This document shows, in pieces, positions 22,370 through 34,423 of a stretch of 64,000 nt of DNA. The position numbers were made by a program, and so were the translations under genes. Below the pieces are notes generated by a model that was not told the DNA's origin, searched no databases, and saw only the letters and a list, made by a program, of their open reading frames with translations. Position 1 is the first letter of the stretch, and each line of letters opens with the position of its first letter. Source of the DNA: Salvia splendens (Eukaryota > Streptophyta > Magnoliopsida > Lamiales > Lamiaceae); the NCBI RefSeq assembly GCF_004379255.2, contig NC_056035.1, forward strand, positions 17,257,902 through 17,321,901. Reading direction: 5' to 3'.

Positions 22370-23553
22370 TAGTGTTGCCCACGGTTCGGAACCGGACGGT
22401 TCCGGTTTGGATCCGGCCGGAACCGCCGGTTCCGGTTCCGGTTCGGAACCGCCGGTTTTTTCAGCGGTTTAGGCGGTTCCGGTTCGGAACCGGCGGTTTC
22501 GCGGTTCGAATATTTTTTTTTTTTTGAAATTTGGATTTATACAACAATCTGGAACAAGAGTACAAGACAATGTATAATTCAAATAGAAATACGACGAATA
22601 AGGAGAAAATGATATCAATTTTATTGAGTTTGAGTTGTAACGGACAACATTACATTACAATTTACAATACATATACATCTACAACTACAACTACAAGTAT
22701 ACGACATACAACAATGTAATATAATTTACAAGTGTCGTCGGACTCGGGAACGTAAATAAAAAAAACATGAAATGGGGGGGAATTGAAAAGGGCTTGAGCT
22801 CAACTTAAACTTTCAAAGTTAAACTTTTCAAATTTAAGTTGAGTTGCATATGTATCCACAATTTTATTGAGGAATCAAAGCCCACGTAGTTCTCGGGATG
22901 ATGACATATTGCTATGTAGAAATGTAGAAATATGGAATAATATATATTTTTTTGTTTTAGCAATTGAGAAAGAAAGACAACTTATAGAACTACGGGAACA
23001 AGTATAAGTGTATAACAATGCGTAATAAGAGTAGCACTTGCGTAATTAAATGGAAGCACGATAGCACAAATGAGAAATTGGAGACAAAGAGAGAGAATTG
23101 GGAGATTGAAGAGAGAACCTCTTATGGAAGAATTCGAATTTGAAAAAAAAAATTGAATTTTCGGAAAACCGGCGAAGAATTCGAATTTGAAAAAAAAAAT
23201 TAAATTTTCGGAAAACCGGCGGTTTTCACGGTTAACCGCCGGTTAACCGCCAAAAAACCACCGAAACCGGCCGGTTTTGCAGCTGAAAAGCTGCCGCCGT
23301 CGGCCCCATCCCCGATGCCTTGATATATGCGCCCGAACCGGCGGTTCCGCCGGTTAACCGCCGGTTCCGAACCGTCCCGAACCGCCGGTTCGGTGACGGT
23401 TCCGGTTCGGAATATCTTGAACCTGAACCGGACCGCGACCCGAATTACGACGGTTCCGGTTCGGGAAAATTGCCACGGTTCCGGTTCGGAACCGGAACCG
23501 CCGGTTCCGGTTTGGCGGTTAACCGCCGGAACCGGAACCGGTGGGCATCTCTA
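22370..23553. mobile_element. hAT-type non-autonomous element in TR-GAG unit 1
   Basis: Present only in unit 1; the other two units have an empty site at CAGCCATTCCGTT. It is flanked by an 8-bp duplication ATTCCGTT (22362-22369 and 23554-23561), the size expected of hAT. Ends are inverted: TAGTGTTGCCCACGG and, from the right, TAGAGATGCCCACCGG. The subterminal ~150 bp on both sides are packed with CGGTTCCGGTT/AACCGCCGG-type motifs, while the middle is AT-rich with no transposase. Confidence 0.88.
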
Positions 23554-23970
23554 ATTCCGTTCCTACCATCCAGCCCAACCTCGCCATGTAACCAGTTGGG
23601 ACCCCCCGCGCATCCGGGTGGAAGTACTCCGCCCGCCGTCGTGGCCTGATCCAGAATCACCCTACGTCTCACACCACTTGGATCCACCTGATCGTCGCCC
23701 ACGACCGAGATACCAGGCCATCGGGTGCCGCGATTGCGCGCAACCGCAACGTCGAGGGGGGTGGCCACCTATCTGATCGCGGAGATCATCAGACCCAATT
23801 AGCCGCAACGCAGCGGCACCGCCCAACGTGCTGGGACCCACCAGCGCAACAGCAGGACCGCGGCTACCCGACTGTTGACCGGGCTCGATGCTCGGAGACG
23901 TGCTGGGACCAACCTCGCCCTCAGGAGGAGGTAAGAGCCAACGCGGGACCTGTACAGTCAGCCCGCACGT

Positions 23971-24768
23971 GTGACCAGTCAAACTCCGGAGCAGCCACGC
24001 CTGCCGCTAATACGGGTCTCCCAGGCGGAGAAGTCAGAACGGTCCAGGTTGGGTCTCTGCTGGCACTGTCCCGAAAAATGGGTGATGGGACATGTGTGTA
24101 AACAACGCATTCTCTGTTATGCGGATGATGGGGAGGAGTTTGAGGAGAACATTCAAGATGAGAATTTAGCCGAAGAGAAAACTGATAATACTCCCACGAT
24201 AGTATTCGGTGATGATGTTCCCAATGACATTACAGATGTTCACAATGATGGCGCTCCTCTTGATGTTCCAAACAACGAGTCCTCTGGAGAGTTCGTCAAG
24301 AACAAAGGGATTGTCATGAACGCCAATAAGTCACCGCAAGTGCTCGTTGGGGTATATGATGAAAAGATTGGTGAAAAGGAGGAGACATTGCTAGAAGATA
24401 AAGAGGAGGATGGTTCTATTGGTGAAGTGGAGAAGATAATCGCATCGTTCAATGTTGCTCAAATGTCATCGACGGAGGTTACAAATTGTTGGTTTAAGAG
24501 AGGAAGTGTTTGCACTGGTGTAAGGATAACTGTCTATTTCTACGTGGATTTCTTTGATGGCAATTTCCCAAATATTGTTCATCGTTCGACATCACTCGAC
24601 GTCGATACACGATTCATCCCTCCGTGCAATGACACGCCATATTTGAGCATTCTTGGAGGTGATAAAGGGAGACATTCAGTTGTTCGATATGTGTTTGATC
24701 CAGGAGGAGACGTCCAGCTAAAGGTTTTGCTTTCAACTCTCGTCCTTGGTTCGTGGTTCCCACCTTGA
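23971..24768 (+). pseudogene. gag: Gag-like ORF, TR-GAG unit 1 (C-terminal part)
   Basis: 265-residue open frame. It includes the zinc knuckle CWHCPEKWVMGHVC, of the form seen in chromovirus-type gag, then a long acidic stretch (EEFEENIQDENLAEEK). The frame runs to TGA just before the polypurine tract (ends VLGSWFPP). The N-terminal gag part (MSYDYAGYRRRQYDF) at 22300 is separated by the hAT insertion, so this copy is broken. Confidence 0.7.
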
Positions 24769-24798
24769 GAACAAGGTGGATTTTAACCGTGGGGGAGT

Positions 24799-25140
24799 TG
24801 ATACGAGTCTTATACTATTATTATTTAGTTTAGATATATTAGGGATTTGCATATTTTTTTCTATATCTTTGTTTTCTTGTTCATTAAGTCAGTAGCATTA
24901 TAAATAGGAGTTATTGTTATCACTTTATTCATTCAATCAATATATGTAATTATCATTCTTTTGGCTCAATTGAGTAGCAAACAAGAAACATCTCCTAAGG
25001 TTGCCGACGAGGCTGATCTCGCGCTCAATCGCTCCTTTTTGCCGTCCAAGTCACGACCCAACGTTGGGCGCTCGACAACGACGACATCTCGTTTCTTGAT
25101 TTTGTGTGGAAATCGACGTTAAGGAGGACAGTCTTTAACA
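24799..25140 (+). repeat. TR-GAG LTR copy 2
   Basis: 342 bp, same ends as copy 1, preceded by the polypurine tract GTGGGGGAGT and followed by the PBS. Confidence 0.92.
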
Positions 25141-25244
25141 ACTGGTGCTTTCATCCAGAGCTCAGCATCCTCCGTCTGCGTTCATCCATGTCCCCAAATA
25201 AATCACCACCATTTCTACCGCAACCACGATTCAGTCCGTCAACA

Positions 25245-26587
25245 TGTCATACGACTATGCCGGCTATCGCCGTCGTCAATACGACTTCCCTCAGGCCACA
25301 CAGCCATTCCGTTCCACCATCCGGCCCAACCTCGCCGTGTAACCAGTTGGGACCCTCCGCGCATCCGGGTGGAAGTACTCCGCCCGCCGTCGTGGCCTGA
25401 TCCAGAATCACCCTACGTCTCACACCACTTGAATCCACCTAATCGTCGCCCACGACCGAGATACCAGGCCATCGGGTGCCGCGATCGCGCGCAACCGCAA
25501 CGTCGAGGGGGGGTGGCCACCTATCTGATCGCAGAGATCATCATACCCAATTAGGGTTTGATCGCTACCCGACAACCGCAACGCAGCGGCACCGCCCAAC
25601 GTGCTGGGACCCACCAGCGCAACAGCAGGACCGCGGCTAACCGACCGTTGACCGGGCCTGACGCTCGGAGACGTGCTGGGACCGAACTCGCCCTCGGGAG
25701 GAGGTAAGAGCGCGAGTCCAACCCACCTTCCACCAGCCTCGCTACTTCACCGAAAAGTCAACGCGGGACCTGTACAGTCAGCCCGCACGTGTGACCAGTC
25801 AAACTCCGGAGCAGCCACGCCTGCCGCTAATACGGGTCTCCCAGGCGGAGAAGTCAGAACGGTCCAGGTTGGGTGTCTGCTGGCACTGTCCCGAAAAATG
25901 GGTGATGGGACATGTGTGTAAACAACGCATTCTCTGTTATGCGGATGATGAGGAGGAGTTTGAGGAGAACATTCAAGATGAGAATTTAGCCGAAGAGAAA
26001 ACTGATAATACTCCCACGATAGTATTCGGTGATGATGTTCCCAATGACATTACAGATGTTCACAATGATGGCGCTCCTCTTGATGTTCCAAACAACGAGT
26101 CCCCTGGAGAGTTCGTCAAGAACAAAGGGATTGTCAGGAACGCCAATAAGTCACCGCAAGTGCTCGTTGGGGTATATGATGAAAAGATTGGTGAAAAGGA
26201 GGAGACATTGCTAGAAGATAAAGAGGAGGATGATTCTATTGGTGAAGTGGAGAAGATAATCGCATCGTTCAATGTTGCTCAAATGTCATCGACGGAGGTT
26301 ACAATTTGTTGGTTTAAGAGAGGAAATGTTTGCACTGGTGTAAGGATAACTGCCTATTTCTACGTGGATTTTTTGATGGCAATGTCCCAAGTATTGTTCA
26401 TTGTTCGACATCACTTGACGTCGATACACGATTCATCCCTCCGTGCAATGACACGCCATATTTGAGCATTCTTGGAGGTGATAAAGGGAGACATTCAGTT
26501 GTTCGATATGTGTTTGATCCAGGAGGAGACGTCCAGCTAAAGGTTTTGCTTTCAACTCTCGTCCTTGGTTCGTGGTTCCCACCTTGA
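25245..26587 (+). pseudogene. gag: Gag-like ORF, TR-GAG unit 2, frameshifted
   Basis: Same coding region as units 1 and 3. The N-terminal part (MSYDYAGYRRRQYDF) is disrupted by small indels. The zinc-knuckle part is open at 25791-26465, then a deletion near 26370 shifts the frame; the original C-terminus continues at 26330-26587. Confidence 0.72.
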
Positions 26588-26617
26588 GAACAAGGTGGAT
26601 TTTAACCGTGGGGGAGT

Positions 26618-26959
26618 TGATACGAGTCTTATACTATTATTATTTAGTTTAGATATATTAGGGATTTGCATATTTTTTTCTATATCTTTGTTTTCTTGTT
26701 CATTAAGTCAGTAGCATTATAAATAGGAGTTATTGTTATCACTTTATTCATTCAATCAATATATGTAATTATCATTCTTTTGGCTCAATTGAGTAGCAAA
26801 CAAGAAACATCTCCTAAGGTTGCCGACGAGGCTGATCTCGCGCTCAATCGCTCCTTTTTGCCGTCCAAGTCACGACCCAACGTTGGGCGCTCGACAACGA
26901 CGACATCTCGTTTCTTGATTTTGTGTGGAAATCGACGTTAAGGAGGACAGTCTTTAACA
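26618..26959 (+). repeat. TR-GAG LTR copy 3
   Basis: 342 bp, same ends as copies 1 and 2; very close to copy 2 over its whole length. Confidence 0.92.
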
Positions 26960-27062
26960 ACTGGTGCTTTCATCCAGAGCTCAGCATCCTCCGTCTGCGT
27001 TCATCCATGTCCCCAAATAAATCACCACCATTTCTACCGCAACCACGATTCAGTCCGTCAAC

Positions 27063-28425
27063 ATGTCATACGACTATGCCGGCTATCGCCGTCGTCAATA
27101 CGACTTCCCTCAGGCCACACAGCCATTCCGTTCCTACCATCCGGCCCAATCTCGCCGTGTAACCAGTTGGGACCCTCCGAGCATCCGGGTGGAAGTACTC
27201 CGCCCCCCGTCGTGGCCTGATCCAGAATCACCATACGTCTCACACCACTTGGATCCACCTAATTGTCGCCCACGACCGAGATACCAGGCCATCGGGTGCC
27301 GCGATCGCGCGCAAGACGCTTGGCCCCGACACCGTGGTGGCTACGTCGAGGGGGGTGGCCACCTATCTGATCGCGGAGATCATCAGACCCAATTAGGGTT
27401 TGATCGCTACCCGACAACCGCAACGCAGCGGCACCGCTCAACGTGCTGGGACCCACCAGCGCAACAGCAGGACCGCGGCTACCCGACCGTTGACCGGGCC
27501 CGATGCTCGGAGACGTGCTGGGACCGACCTCGCCCTCAGGAGTAGGTAAGAGCGCGAGTCCAGCCCGCCTCCCACCAGCCCCGCTACTTCACCGAAAAGC
27601 CAATGCGGGACCTGTACAGTCAGCCCGCACGTGTGACCAGTCAAACTCCGGAGCAGCCACGCCTGCCGCTAATACGGGTCTCCCAGGCGGAGAAGTCAGA
27701 ACGGTCCAGGTTGGGTCTCTGCTGGCACTGTCCCGAAAAATGGGTGATGGGACATGTGTGTAAACAACGCATTCTCTGTTATGCGGATGATGGGGAGGAG
27801 TTTGAGGAGAACATTCAAGATGAGAATTTAGCCGAAGAGAAAACTGATAATACTCCCACGATAGTATTCGGTGATGATGTTCCCAATGACATTACAGATG
27901 TTCACAATGATGGCGCTCCTCTTGATGTTCCAAACAACGAGTCCTCTGGAGAGTTCGTCAAGAACAAAGGGATTGTCAGGAACGCCAATAAGTCACCGCA
28001 AGTGCTCGTTGGGGTATATGATGAAAAGATTGGTGAAAAGGAGGAGATATTGCTAGAAGATAAAGAGGAGGATGGTTCTATTGGTGAAGTGGAGAAGATA
28101 ATCGCATCGTTCAATGTTGCTCAAATGTCATCGACGGAGGTTACAAATTGTTGGTTTAAGAGATGAAGTGTTTGCACTGGTGTAAGGATAACTGCCTATT
28201 TCTATGTGGATTTCTTTGATGGCAATGTCCCAAGTATTGTTCATCGTTCGACATCACTCGACGTCGATACACGATTCATCCCTCCGTGCAATGACACGCC
28301 ATATTTGAGCATTCTTAGAGGTGATAAAGGGAGACATTCAGCTGTTCGATATGTGTTTGATCCAGGAAGAGACGTCTAGCTAAAGCTTTTGCTTTCAACT
28401 CTCGTCCTTGGTTCGTGGTTCCCAC
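27063..28425 (+). pseudogene. gag: Gag-like ORF, TR-GAG unit 3, most complete copy
   Basis: Reads in one frame from MSYDYAGYRRRQYDF at 27063 with only a TAG at 27543-27545 before RDLYSQPARV and the zinc knuckle CWHCPEKWVMGHVC. The frame then stops at FKR-TGA (28164-28166), where unit 1 has GGA. In units 1 and 2 the first stop position reads GAG or is shifted. Across the three copies the ancestral frame would be roughly 450 codons, gag only. It probably served packaging in trans by an autonomous partner (inference). Confidence 0.72.
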
Positions 28426-28460
28426 CTTGAGAACAAGGTGGATTTTAACCGTGGGGGAGT

Positions 28461-28802
28461 TGATACTAGTCTTATACTATTATTATTTAGTTTAGATATA
28501 TTAGGGATTTGCATATCTTTTTCTATATCTTTATTTTCTTGTTCATTAAGTCAGTAGCATTATAAATAGGAGTTATTGTTATCACTTTATTCATTCAATC
28601 AATATATGTAATTATCATTCTTTTCGCTCAATTGAGTAGCAAACAAGAAACATCTCCTAAGGTTGCCGACGAGGCTGATCTCGCGCTCAACCGCCCCTTT
28701 TTGCCGTCCAAGTCACGACCCAACGTTGGGCGCTCGACAACGACGACATCTCGTTTCTTGATTTTGTGTGGAAATCGACGTTAAGGAGGACGGTCCTTAA
28801 CA
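28461..28802 (+). repeat. TR-GAG LTR copy 4
   Basis: 342 bp; starts TGATACTAG (one change from the others) and is followed by GAGAG, the array's duplication, not by a PBS. It is therefore the 3' outer LTR. Confidence 0.92.
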
Positions 28803-30023
28803 GAGAGAGAGTCTTTTTTTCAAAGAAGATGGAGATGAGAGGTGAGTGTTTCTCTGATTTTGGGAAATTTATGAGAGAGATAGAGAGACGACAGATGAGT
28901 GTTTCAAATGAGAAGAAGGAAAAGAAATTTGGGGACTTCAAATCCTTTTTTTTGGACTTCACTTGGGAGAAAAAGTTGAAGAAGGTATGGACCTTGTTAT
29001 ATTTAAATTTTTTAAGCAATCTGAATTAATTTATAGATTTGGTTTGGGACTATTGTTTTTAGTAAAAGAGATGGATTGGAGTAAACCTAGTTTTTGGGCC
29101 GGAGTACATTAAACCAATGGGTGATTTTATGCACGCTTTTCGAGAATGAAATGGAACAAAAGTTAAGGCTTTAGACGATCGAGGTGGACTTTCTATCCTA
29201 CATTAATGTGTAGGCTTACTTTTAAATTTATGCAATATTTTTCAAGTATGAGTTATGTGCTTAAATTCCAAATATGTTGTGTCATGCCGTATTTTATTTT
29301 TGAGGATGCGCCTATCTGATCGCCCTAGTGGGGAGTGAGTCTCTGCTAGAAGTTATGAGTTTAATCAAATTCGGGTTTGTCTAGAGAGTGAATCCCTATT
29401 CAAGCTAGTGTACACAGAGGGGATCGTGCGCTATCTTTCGAGTTGGCCGGTCTAGTGATCGAGAATGTGGCCACGTTCTCGTTTCACATATGAGGTTCAG
29501 ATATGGTACGAGGAGAGAGAAAAATGGGCTGCAGCCATACTTTTGAGCGAGAAAATGTTTTGGTGACTTGGTCTTTTATAAAAACCCCGAGTTCACTTTT
29601 AAATGTTGACACAATATTTTATGAAAATTATTTTGGCATGTGTCCACTGAGTGCATCAAGTACTCAGCCCTGCATTTCTTTTTTAAAATGTGCAGGTTGA
29701 GCGTGACGGGTGCAGTGGGTGTTGAGCAAGACCGTTGAAGAAATTTAAGTGTTTAGAATGTGTCATGTCTTCACACGTGGCATATTCCTTCTCTCAAATG
29801 CTTCCGCTGAATAGTTGTCATTCTTTTGAGATCTTGTATCGCTGAGATAATATTTATTTTTGAGTTGTTGATTGTTGAGATACTCTGATTTTATTCGAGC
29901 TATTCCCGTTTGTTTCGAGCTATGGCCGAGTTGTGTTGTTTTCCCCTTTCTTCCCCGCTTCTTTAATCCTCCCCTAGTCTCGATCAACCGTGTTTTTTAT
30001 CCTTAGAAAATGCGAGCGTGACA

Positions 30024-31498
30024 ATATATTTGTGGTATTTCATGAAAATTAATTGCAATAAACTACTCTAGACTAGGGTTTAAATTCAGATCAGATATTT
30101 TTTCAATTTTTATGACTTTCTTTTCTCATCAAAGAAAAATTTGACTATTTCTATTTCTTTTTATCTGTATTTTATTTTTTTTCCCTCTCTTTTACTCCTT
30201 CCGTCAGCGAATAGGAGTCCCGTTTTTTTTATTTTAGTCCATCCAAAAATAGGAGTCCCGGTTCACTTTTATCATAAATGGTAATAGGGTCTCACATTCC
30301 ACTAACTCATTCCACTCATATTTCATTTAGAACTAATAAATACAAGTGTGACTCATATTCCATTAACTCTTTTCCACACATTTTTCTGAACATTTCTTAA
30401 AATCCGTGCAGTCAAGGAATGAGACTCCTAATGGCGAACGTATGTAGTATTAATTAAGAGATAGTACGTGATGAAATAAAGTAAGAGTGGTTATATTTTT
30501 AGTTTTTAGTCAAAATATAAATGAATTAACTTAATTGGTCCAAAATAAAATATATGATTTAACTTAATTGGGACATGAAATGTTTTATTGCTTGGTTATA
30601 TTATACATAACATAATTTCATTGAAAACAAGAAGTAAACAATACTGCACATAATTGATATGAGATGATTCTCTATCTTCAGCTTCAAGACTGCATATCAA
30701 AGATTTCAGATTATATTATATGTATGTGCGAGTTGACTATCTCACGACTTTAAATATTTTCATGATCTATATAAAAAAAATTCTTAAATCTATGAATTAA
30801 CAACTGAAATTATTTAGGAGTGTTAAAATATGTAAACATTCTGAATCAATCTTTGAACTTCGAATCTTAAATCAATACTCTCCGTCCATTAATAAAGATT
30901 TTGTTTTTTCATTTTCATCCATCCAACAATGAAGGACTCATTTATGTTATACTACTCTTCTTTCTTTTTGGTGATAGATCTCACATTTTACTAATTTTAT
31001 TTAACTTATCATATCAAATATGGAGTTATAGTGTAGGTAGAGGAGGGAGTAAATATTTTTCTGATACATATATCCATAAATACCAGCTCGTTGAAGGGTA
31101 GTTCAGGTAAAAAAACATTACGAAATCTTCACAGTAATGTTGATGGTTGATCAGATCAAATTACCGTATATAAAATATTGTGATGGGAAATTAAAATCGA
31201 GCAATAAAAGAAGTAATAAAAATTAGAGGCAAAGTAATCCGTAACGAGAAGAGCACGCATTGAAGGACAAAAGACCATTACTTCATTGTATCTTCAAACA
31301 CAAGTTTAAAAACAAAGAATAAAACAAAAACAGAGAAAGGTAGCCATTACTTTTCTTCGTGATCGTGATCGTATTCGTCATTTATCATTTGCCTTTGTTT
31401 TATCCAAGGACTCTAATCCAATATTCTTAGCGCCAAACACACGACCAGATGAAAATTCTGTTTGTTTTAGTGCAATTTGATTGAATTGTAGAAACGAA
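30024..31498. other. Intergenic, upstream of the PP1 gene, with MITEs
   Basis: AT-rich. Two Stowaway-type elements: about 30195-30450 (TACTCCTTCCGTCAGCG ... ATGGCGAACGTATGTAGTA) and about 30878-31052 (CTCTCCGTCCATTAATAAAG ... AGAGGAGGGAGTA). The last ~200 bases should contain the PP1 promoter and 5' UTR; I see no clear TATA box. Confidence 0.5.
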
Positions 31499-33694
31499 AT
31501 GATGACGATGGAGGGAATGATGGATACAGCGGTGCTGGATGATATAATCAGGCGTCTATTGGAAGGGAAAGGAGGGAAACAGGTGAAGCTTTCGGAGGTT
31601 GAAATTCGCCAGCTCTGCGTCAACGCCCGCCAAATCTTCCTCTCTCACCCCAATCTCGTCCCTGTCCACGCCCCTATCAGGATCTGCGGTCTCTCCCCCC
31701 CTCTCTCTCACTATTGGATATGGTTGTTATCTATTTGGCGTTGAGATTTGATAATTTTGGATAATTGGTACAATTGTTTGGTGAATTGTGATTATGTGGT
31801 GTCGATCTGATCACGTTTAATCAAGGTGTTTGGTATAATGAGATTTATCTTCCTCTTTGATTGCTTCTCCCCAAAACAATATGCTCAATTGGCAACGAAT
31901 TAAAAAGAGGTTATATCAGATAGTTGCATTTGTGATCAGAAGTTCTCATCTTTGTAGTGTATGTCTGGTTTACATCGTCTCTAGAAGTTCAAATCTTTTG
32001 GTGTTACTGAGATTAGATTTCAAATGAGGGAAAATGGTTGATTTTTCCATCACTTAATACTGCTTTGTAATGTTGGATATACAAATGTATTTATGCTTCT
32101 GAAGCTTCCTAATATGTTGATGCATTCATTCATTGTAACCATAGTCTTCATTGCTGAGCTCCTCAGTTCTCGCACAATCGTAAAATCTTTCCATAAAGAA
32201 CATCGTTGCATCTAAAAAAATTTTAGTTGTATTCGTTTACCGTCCTATGCCACCCTAATTCTAATATTTTGCAAACGAATTACGCAAAGGTATAGTACAG
32301 GTGGTTTCCTTTCTCTTTTCACTGTCTAATTGATGTGTTTATACATTTAGATATATTCTTCCGGCTCTACATTAGTTGTATCTATTTATGCATCAAATTG
32401 TATCTATTTATGCATCAAATGAAAGTAAAGATGCAATTGTGAAGATGAGGGCATGAAGAATGTGTCTTTCCATCACCATAAATTGCATCATGCATTTCCT
32501 TCAATATGAGCATTTCTTTTATGAGGTACAACGGAGAACTGATACAGTGAGACAAAATGTGTAGGTAGCAACTAATTTCAAGTCACTAAGTAAAATAGTA
32601 GGCTCAAAACATTGAACTTCAATTTTTTTTTATTTCTGTCCATCTGGTGTCATTTTTATATCTTTTGTGGCCTTAGCGGAGACACTATTTTTACAGGTGA
32701 CATACACGGTCAGTATCAAGACCTTTTGAGGCTCTTGGAATATGGTGGATATCCCCCATCTGCAACTTACCTCTTTCTCGGAGATTATGTTGATAGAGGC
32801 AAGCAGAGTTTGGAAACAATATGCTTATTATTGGCTTACAAAGTAAGGTATCCCAGTAAAGTTTTCCTCTTGAGGGGAAACCATGAGGATGCGAAGATCA
32901 ACCGTGTTTATGGATTTTATGATGAATGCAAGAGGAGGTTCAATGTACGTCTTTGGAAGATATTCACCGACTGCTTTAATTGTTTGCCCGTTGCTGCACT
33001 CATAGATGAAAAGATACTCTGCATGCACGGTGGACTTTCTCCAGAGCTCAAAAATTTGGACCAGATCAGAGAGCTTTCGAGGCCAACTGAGATTCCCGAT
33101 AGTGGTCTATTATGTGATTTGCTTTGGTCCGATCCTGATGCCAAGATTGATGGCTGGGCTGATAGTGATAGAGGCGTTTCTTGTACTTTTGGGGCTGGTG
33201 CAGTTGCCGAGTTTTTGGATAACAATGAGTTGGATCTCATTTGCAGGGGTCATCAGGTATATACGCTTCTCCTTGCCATGTTTCATCTTGTTTTTCCTTC
33301 TTCTGCTTTCTGGTTCATAGATAAATCACAATTTTAGTGTTTCGTGTCTTGTTTTTATGTCGTAAATTGTAATGATTTGATATTTTGAAGGTGGTGGAGG
33401 ATGGATATGAATTCTTTGCCCAAAGAAGACTTGTGACTATATTTTCCGCCCCAAACTATGGCGGAGAGTTTGACAATGCCGGCGCCCTTTTAAACGTAGA
33501 TGAATCGCTAATATGTTCGTTTGAGATACTAAAACCTGCACCAAGCAATTCAAAAGTTCCTCTAAAGAAGGTACGGTCATTCTCCATTCATAAGCTGAAA
33601 ATTTGATTGCCTTATGACATCTCTGACTTATCATGTATTCCCTTTTCTTTACATTATGCTTTGACAGCCTCCCAAACTTGGAGGCAGCATGTAG
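31499..33694 (+). CDS. TOPP: Serine/threonine protein phosphatase PP1 catalytic subunit, four exons
   Basis: A metal-dependent phosphatase that removes phosphate from Ser/Thr, working with regulatory subunits in cytosol and nucleus. Exons 31499-31688, 32697-33256, 33391-33570, 33668-33694 splice in frame to 318 residues, the normal PP1 length. Start chosen at 31499; an ATG pair is there. Motifs: GDIHGQ with metal ligands Asp65 and His67, GDYVDRG (Asp93), RGNHE (Asn125, catalytic His126), MHGGLSPEL (His174), CRGHQ (His249) and [15 protein letters not shown]. Every catalytic residue is present. Some positions differ from typical plant PP1: [11 protein letters not shown] instead of [18 protein letters not shown] instead of GVSYTFG, and CRGHQ for CRAHQ, so it is a diverged paralogue. 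Exon 1/2 junction uses GCG|GTCTCT and TTTTTACAG|GTGAC. Confidence 0.93.
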
Positions 33695-34423
33695 ACCAGA
33701 AACCGTAGATGAACGATTGTCACAGGGAGTAGGATGAGGAGAAGCCTGCTTTTCTCTCTCTGTTTCGTACATATATAGCGTCAGCGTTGAAGAAACTACA
33801 TGTAAATTGGGATAGAAGGAAGGTGCTGATGTTAGATGGTTGAAGAGAAACTTATTACTATATACAGTGTTGCATTTGGGTAAAGCTAATATATATTTGG
33901 TGTTGAGAAACTTGAAACGCAGTGAATTGTGTTTGTGTATCCATTTCTGACTCATTGTACTTTATTTTTCTCCATAGTCCCCACTCATCATCTATGCATC
34001 TACTTAGAATGTAATTGCAAGAATTATTTCATCTTCGATGATTATATGATACCTTAATTTGCAGGAATTATTTCTCTCTCTCTCTCACACACACACACAC
34101 ATTCTTGCTTTTGTAGATGCTTTCTTTAATAAACTGATTGAAATGCAGATTATATGTATTGTGTTACAGTAAAACACAGTGAGTTCTCCTTGTCCTTGGT
34201 GAGGAGTGAAGTTTTAATAGTAGTAAATTCAACTCAACTGAAGTAAGAGATGAGATGCATAAGATAAGAGCAGGGTGTCTCATTTTTCTCATTAAGATCT
34301 AATCTTCTTTAATCCAAAAAGAAGATGCGGAACAAAAAACAGCCACTTACATTTCACACAAGTCATCAATTTCTTTCAATAACAAAAAAATAAAATAGCA
34401 GCAGAAAATTTGAATTAATAATT
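33695..34423. other. 3' UTR of PP1 and spacer to the SWEET gene
   Basis: Convergent intergenic region. A TCTC/ACAC microsatellite lies at about 34072-34101. No gene seen. Confidence 0.5.

Larger units (their letters stand above)
21855..28802 (+). mobile_element. Tandem array of a TR-GAG-like retrotransposon: four LTRs, three internal units
   Basis: Four near-identical 342-bp LTRs alternate with three internal regions (22197-24798, 25141-26617, 26960-28460). The outer borders carry a 5-bp duplication GAGAG (21850-21854 and 28803-28807), so the array came from one insertion followed by expansion by unequal recombination. Each internal region starts with ACTGGTGCTTTCATCC (PBS) and ends GTGGGGGAGT (polypurine tract). 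It encodes only a gag-like frame with a zinc knuckle; there is no protease, RT or integrase. This matches the concept of TR-GAG elements (non-autonomous, gag-only). Confidence 0.9.
20536..30023 (+). mobile_element. Solo LTR of a chromovirus-like Ty3/gypsy element, split by nested insertions
   Basis: The left end TGTAACACCCCGAC and the right end GCGAGCGTGACA are typical of long Tekay/Del-type LTRs. A 5-bp duplication ATATA flanks both ends (20531-20535 and 30024-30028). There is no internal domain, so this is a solo LTR left by LTR-LTR recombination. Removing the nested array (21855-28802 plus one copy of its GAGAG duplication) leaves about 2.5 kb. Several short GC-rich ORFs in the left part (21105-21795) are not gene-like. 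Confidence 0.85.

Noticed and set aside
22380..23540. Regular CGGTTCCGG repeats considered as CRISPR or satellite
   Set aside because: Not spaced as repeat-spacer units; they are subterminal repeats of a hAT element with an 8-bp duplication.
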